Positions 5,170 through 5,545 of a DNA stretch of 5,545 nucleotides are shown here, piece after piece. The DNA comes from Planctomycetaceae bacterium (GTDB taxonomy: Bacteria > Planctomycetota > Phycisphaerae > Phycisphaerales > SM1A02): positions 1-5,545 of the forward strand of contig CANHFL010000099.1 of assembly GCA_947459855.1 (NCBI GenBank), written 5' to 3'. Both the position numbers and the translations under genes were made by a program. The notes beneath the pieces were generated by a model, which saw only the letters and a list, made by a program, of their open reading frames with translations, had not been told where the DNA came from and did no database searches. Numbering within the stretch: the stretch's first letter is position 1; the number at the start of each line of letters is the position of its first letter.

Positions 5170-5545
5170 GGCTTCTTCTTCGCGCGGATCAGCTCGTCGA
5201 TGCGCGCCAGGCGCGCCTTGTGCCGCTCGACGTCTGGCTCCAGCACGACGAGCGCCTCCACGTGGATGCGCGCGCCGGCCAGGTCGCCGGACTCGGCCGC
5301 GATCGCCGCCGCGAACTCGCGCAGCGCCGCGTCATACGGGGATATCCGCACCGCGCGCTCGGCGTGTGTGCGGGCCCCGGCACGATTCTGCGCCTTGCGC
5401 TGCAGGCGCGCCAGTTCCGTCGCGAAGGAAGGGTCGTTATCGGTACGCGCGTCCAGGTATTCCAGGTGCCGGATGGCGGCATCGGAGTCGCCGCGGTCCA
5501 TGGCGTCCTTCGCCAGCAGCTTGTGCGGCCACGGGTCGACGGGCC
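5166..5545 (-). CDS. TPR-repeat protein, C-terminal part (5' end beyond the right edge)
   Basis: The reading frame runs open through the right edge, so only the last 125 residues are visible. The first in-frame ATG (5501) lies inside a TPR helix (HKLLAKDAMDRGD), so it is very unlikely to be the real start. Three TPR-like helix pairs can be seen: one around LLAKDAMDRGDSDAAIRHLE; one at FATELARLQRKAQNRAGARTHAERAVRISPYD; and one at ALREFAAAIAAESGDLAGARIHVEALVVLEPD. A charged tail ending in KKKP follows. TPRs are protein-binding scaffolds. In planctomycetes similar C-termini occur on large TPR proteins, some with a peptidase-MA-like domain further upstream, but nothing in this window shows such a domain. 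The stop TGA (5168-5166) overlaps the ATG of the 800-aa secreted protein, so the two are probably translationally coupled. The second repeat departs from TPR consensus (RKAQNRAGA, where a GD-type turn is usual). Confidence 0.8.
   Translation of the reverse strand, partial: PVDPWPHKLLAKDAMDRGDSDAAIRHLEYLDARTDNDPSFATELARLQRKAQNRAGARTHAERAVRISPYDAALREFAAAIAAESGDLAGARIHVEALVVLEPDVERHKARLARIDELIRAKKKP

Noticed and set aside
5166..5501. Stand-alone 111-aa TPR protein starting at ATG 5501
   Set aside because: The frame continues open to the window edge and the Met falls inside a TPR helix, so it is treated as the end of a longer protein.

Overview
The window is very GC-rich and looks like a chromosomal piece of a planctomycete, most likely class Phycisphaerae. 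This is inferred from the secreted proteins: C-terminal dockerin-type tails of the form GDLNGDGVVNGADLG, cysteine-rich CC..VC....CC...WD..C repeats, and an FG-GAP propeller joined to a pre-peptidase-like domain. Those combinations are familiar from that group. No 16S rRNA gene or other phylogenetic marker is present to confirm it.

There are two blocks facing each other. The left block (+ strand, about 1-1604) is amino-acid metabolism. An Lrp/AsnC-type regulator, whose frame is open to the left edge, is followed 41 nt later by a fold-type II PLP enzyme of the serine racemase / threonine dehydratase family. All the main catalytic and cofactor motifs are present. The pairing suggests that the regulator senses an amino acid and controls the enzyme, its own gene, or both.

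The right block (- strand, 5545 to 1608) encodes exported or envelope proteins. In transcription order these are: the 3' part of a TPR protein that enters from the right edge; an 800-aa secreted multidomain protein whose ATG overlaps the TPR stop codon (ATGA); and, after a 112-nt gap, a 348-aa secreted, probably beta-rich protein of unknown function. Both secreted proteins end in a 50-residue dockerin-type tail of identical layout, so they probably share a fate at the cell surface or in a complex. No cohesin partner is visible here.

The two blocks converge at 1604/1608 with only 3 nt between the stop codons, both inside a small palindrome. I see no RNA gene, insertion sequence, CRISPR array, attachment site or origin. 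The largest non-coding stretch is the 112-nt gap at 2655-2766, so no gene-free stretch exceeds 300 nt. No start has a good Shine-Dalgarno sequence. Many long reading frames on the opposite strand or in other frames are codon-bias shadows.
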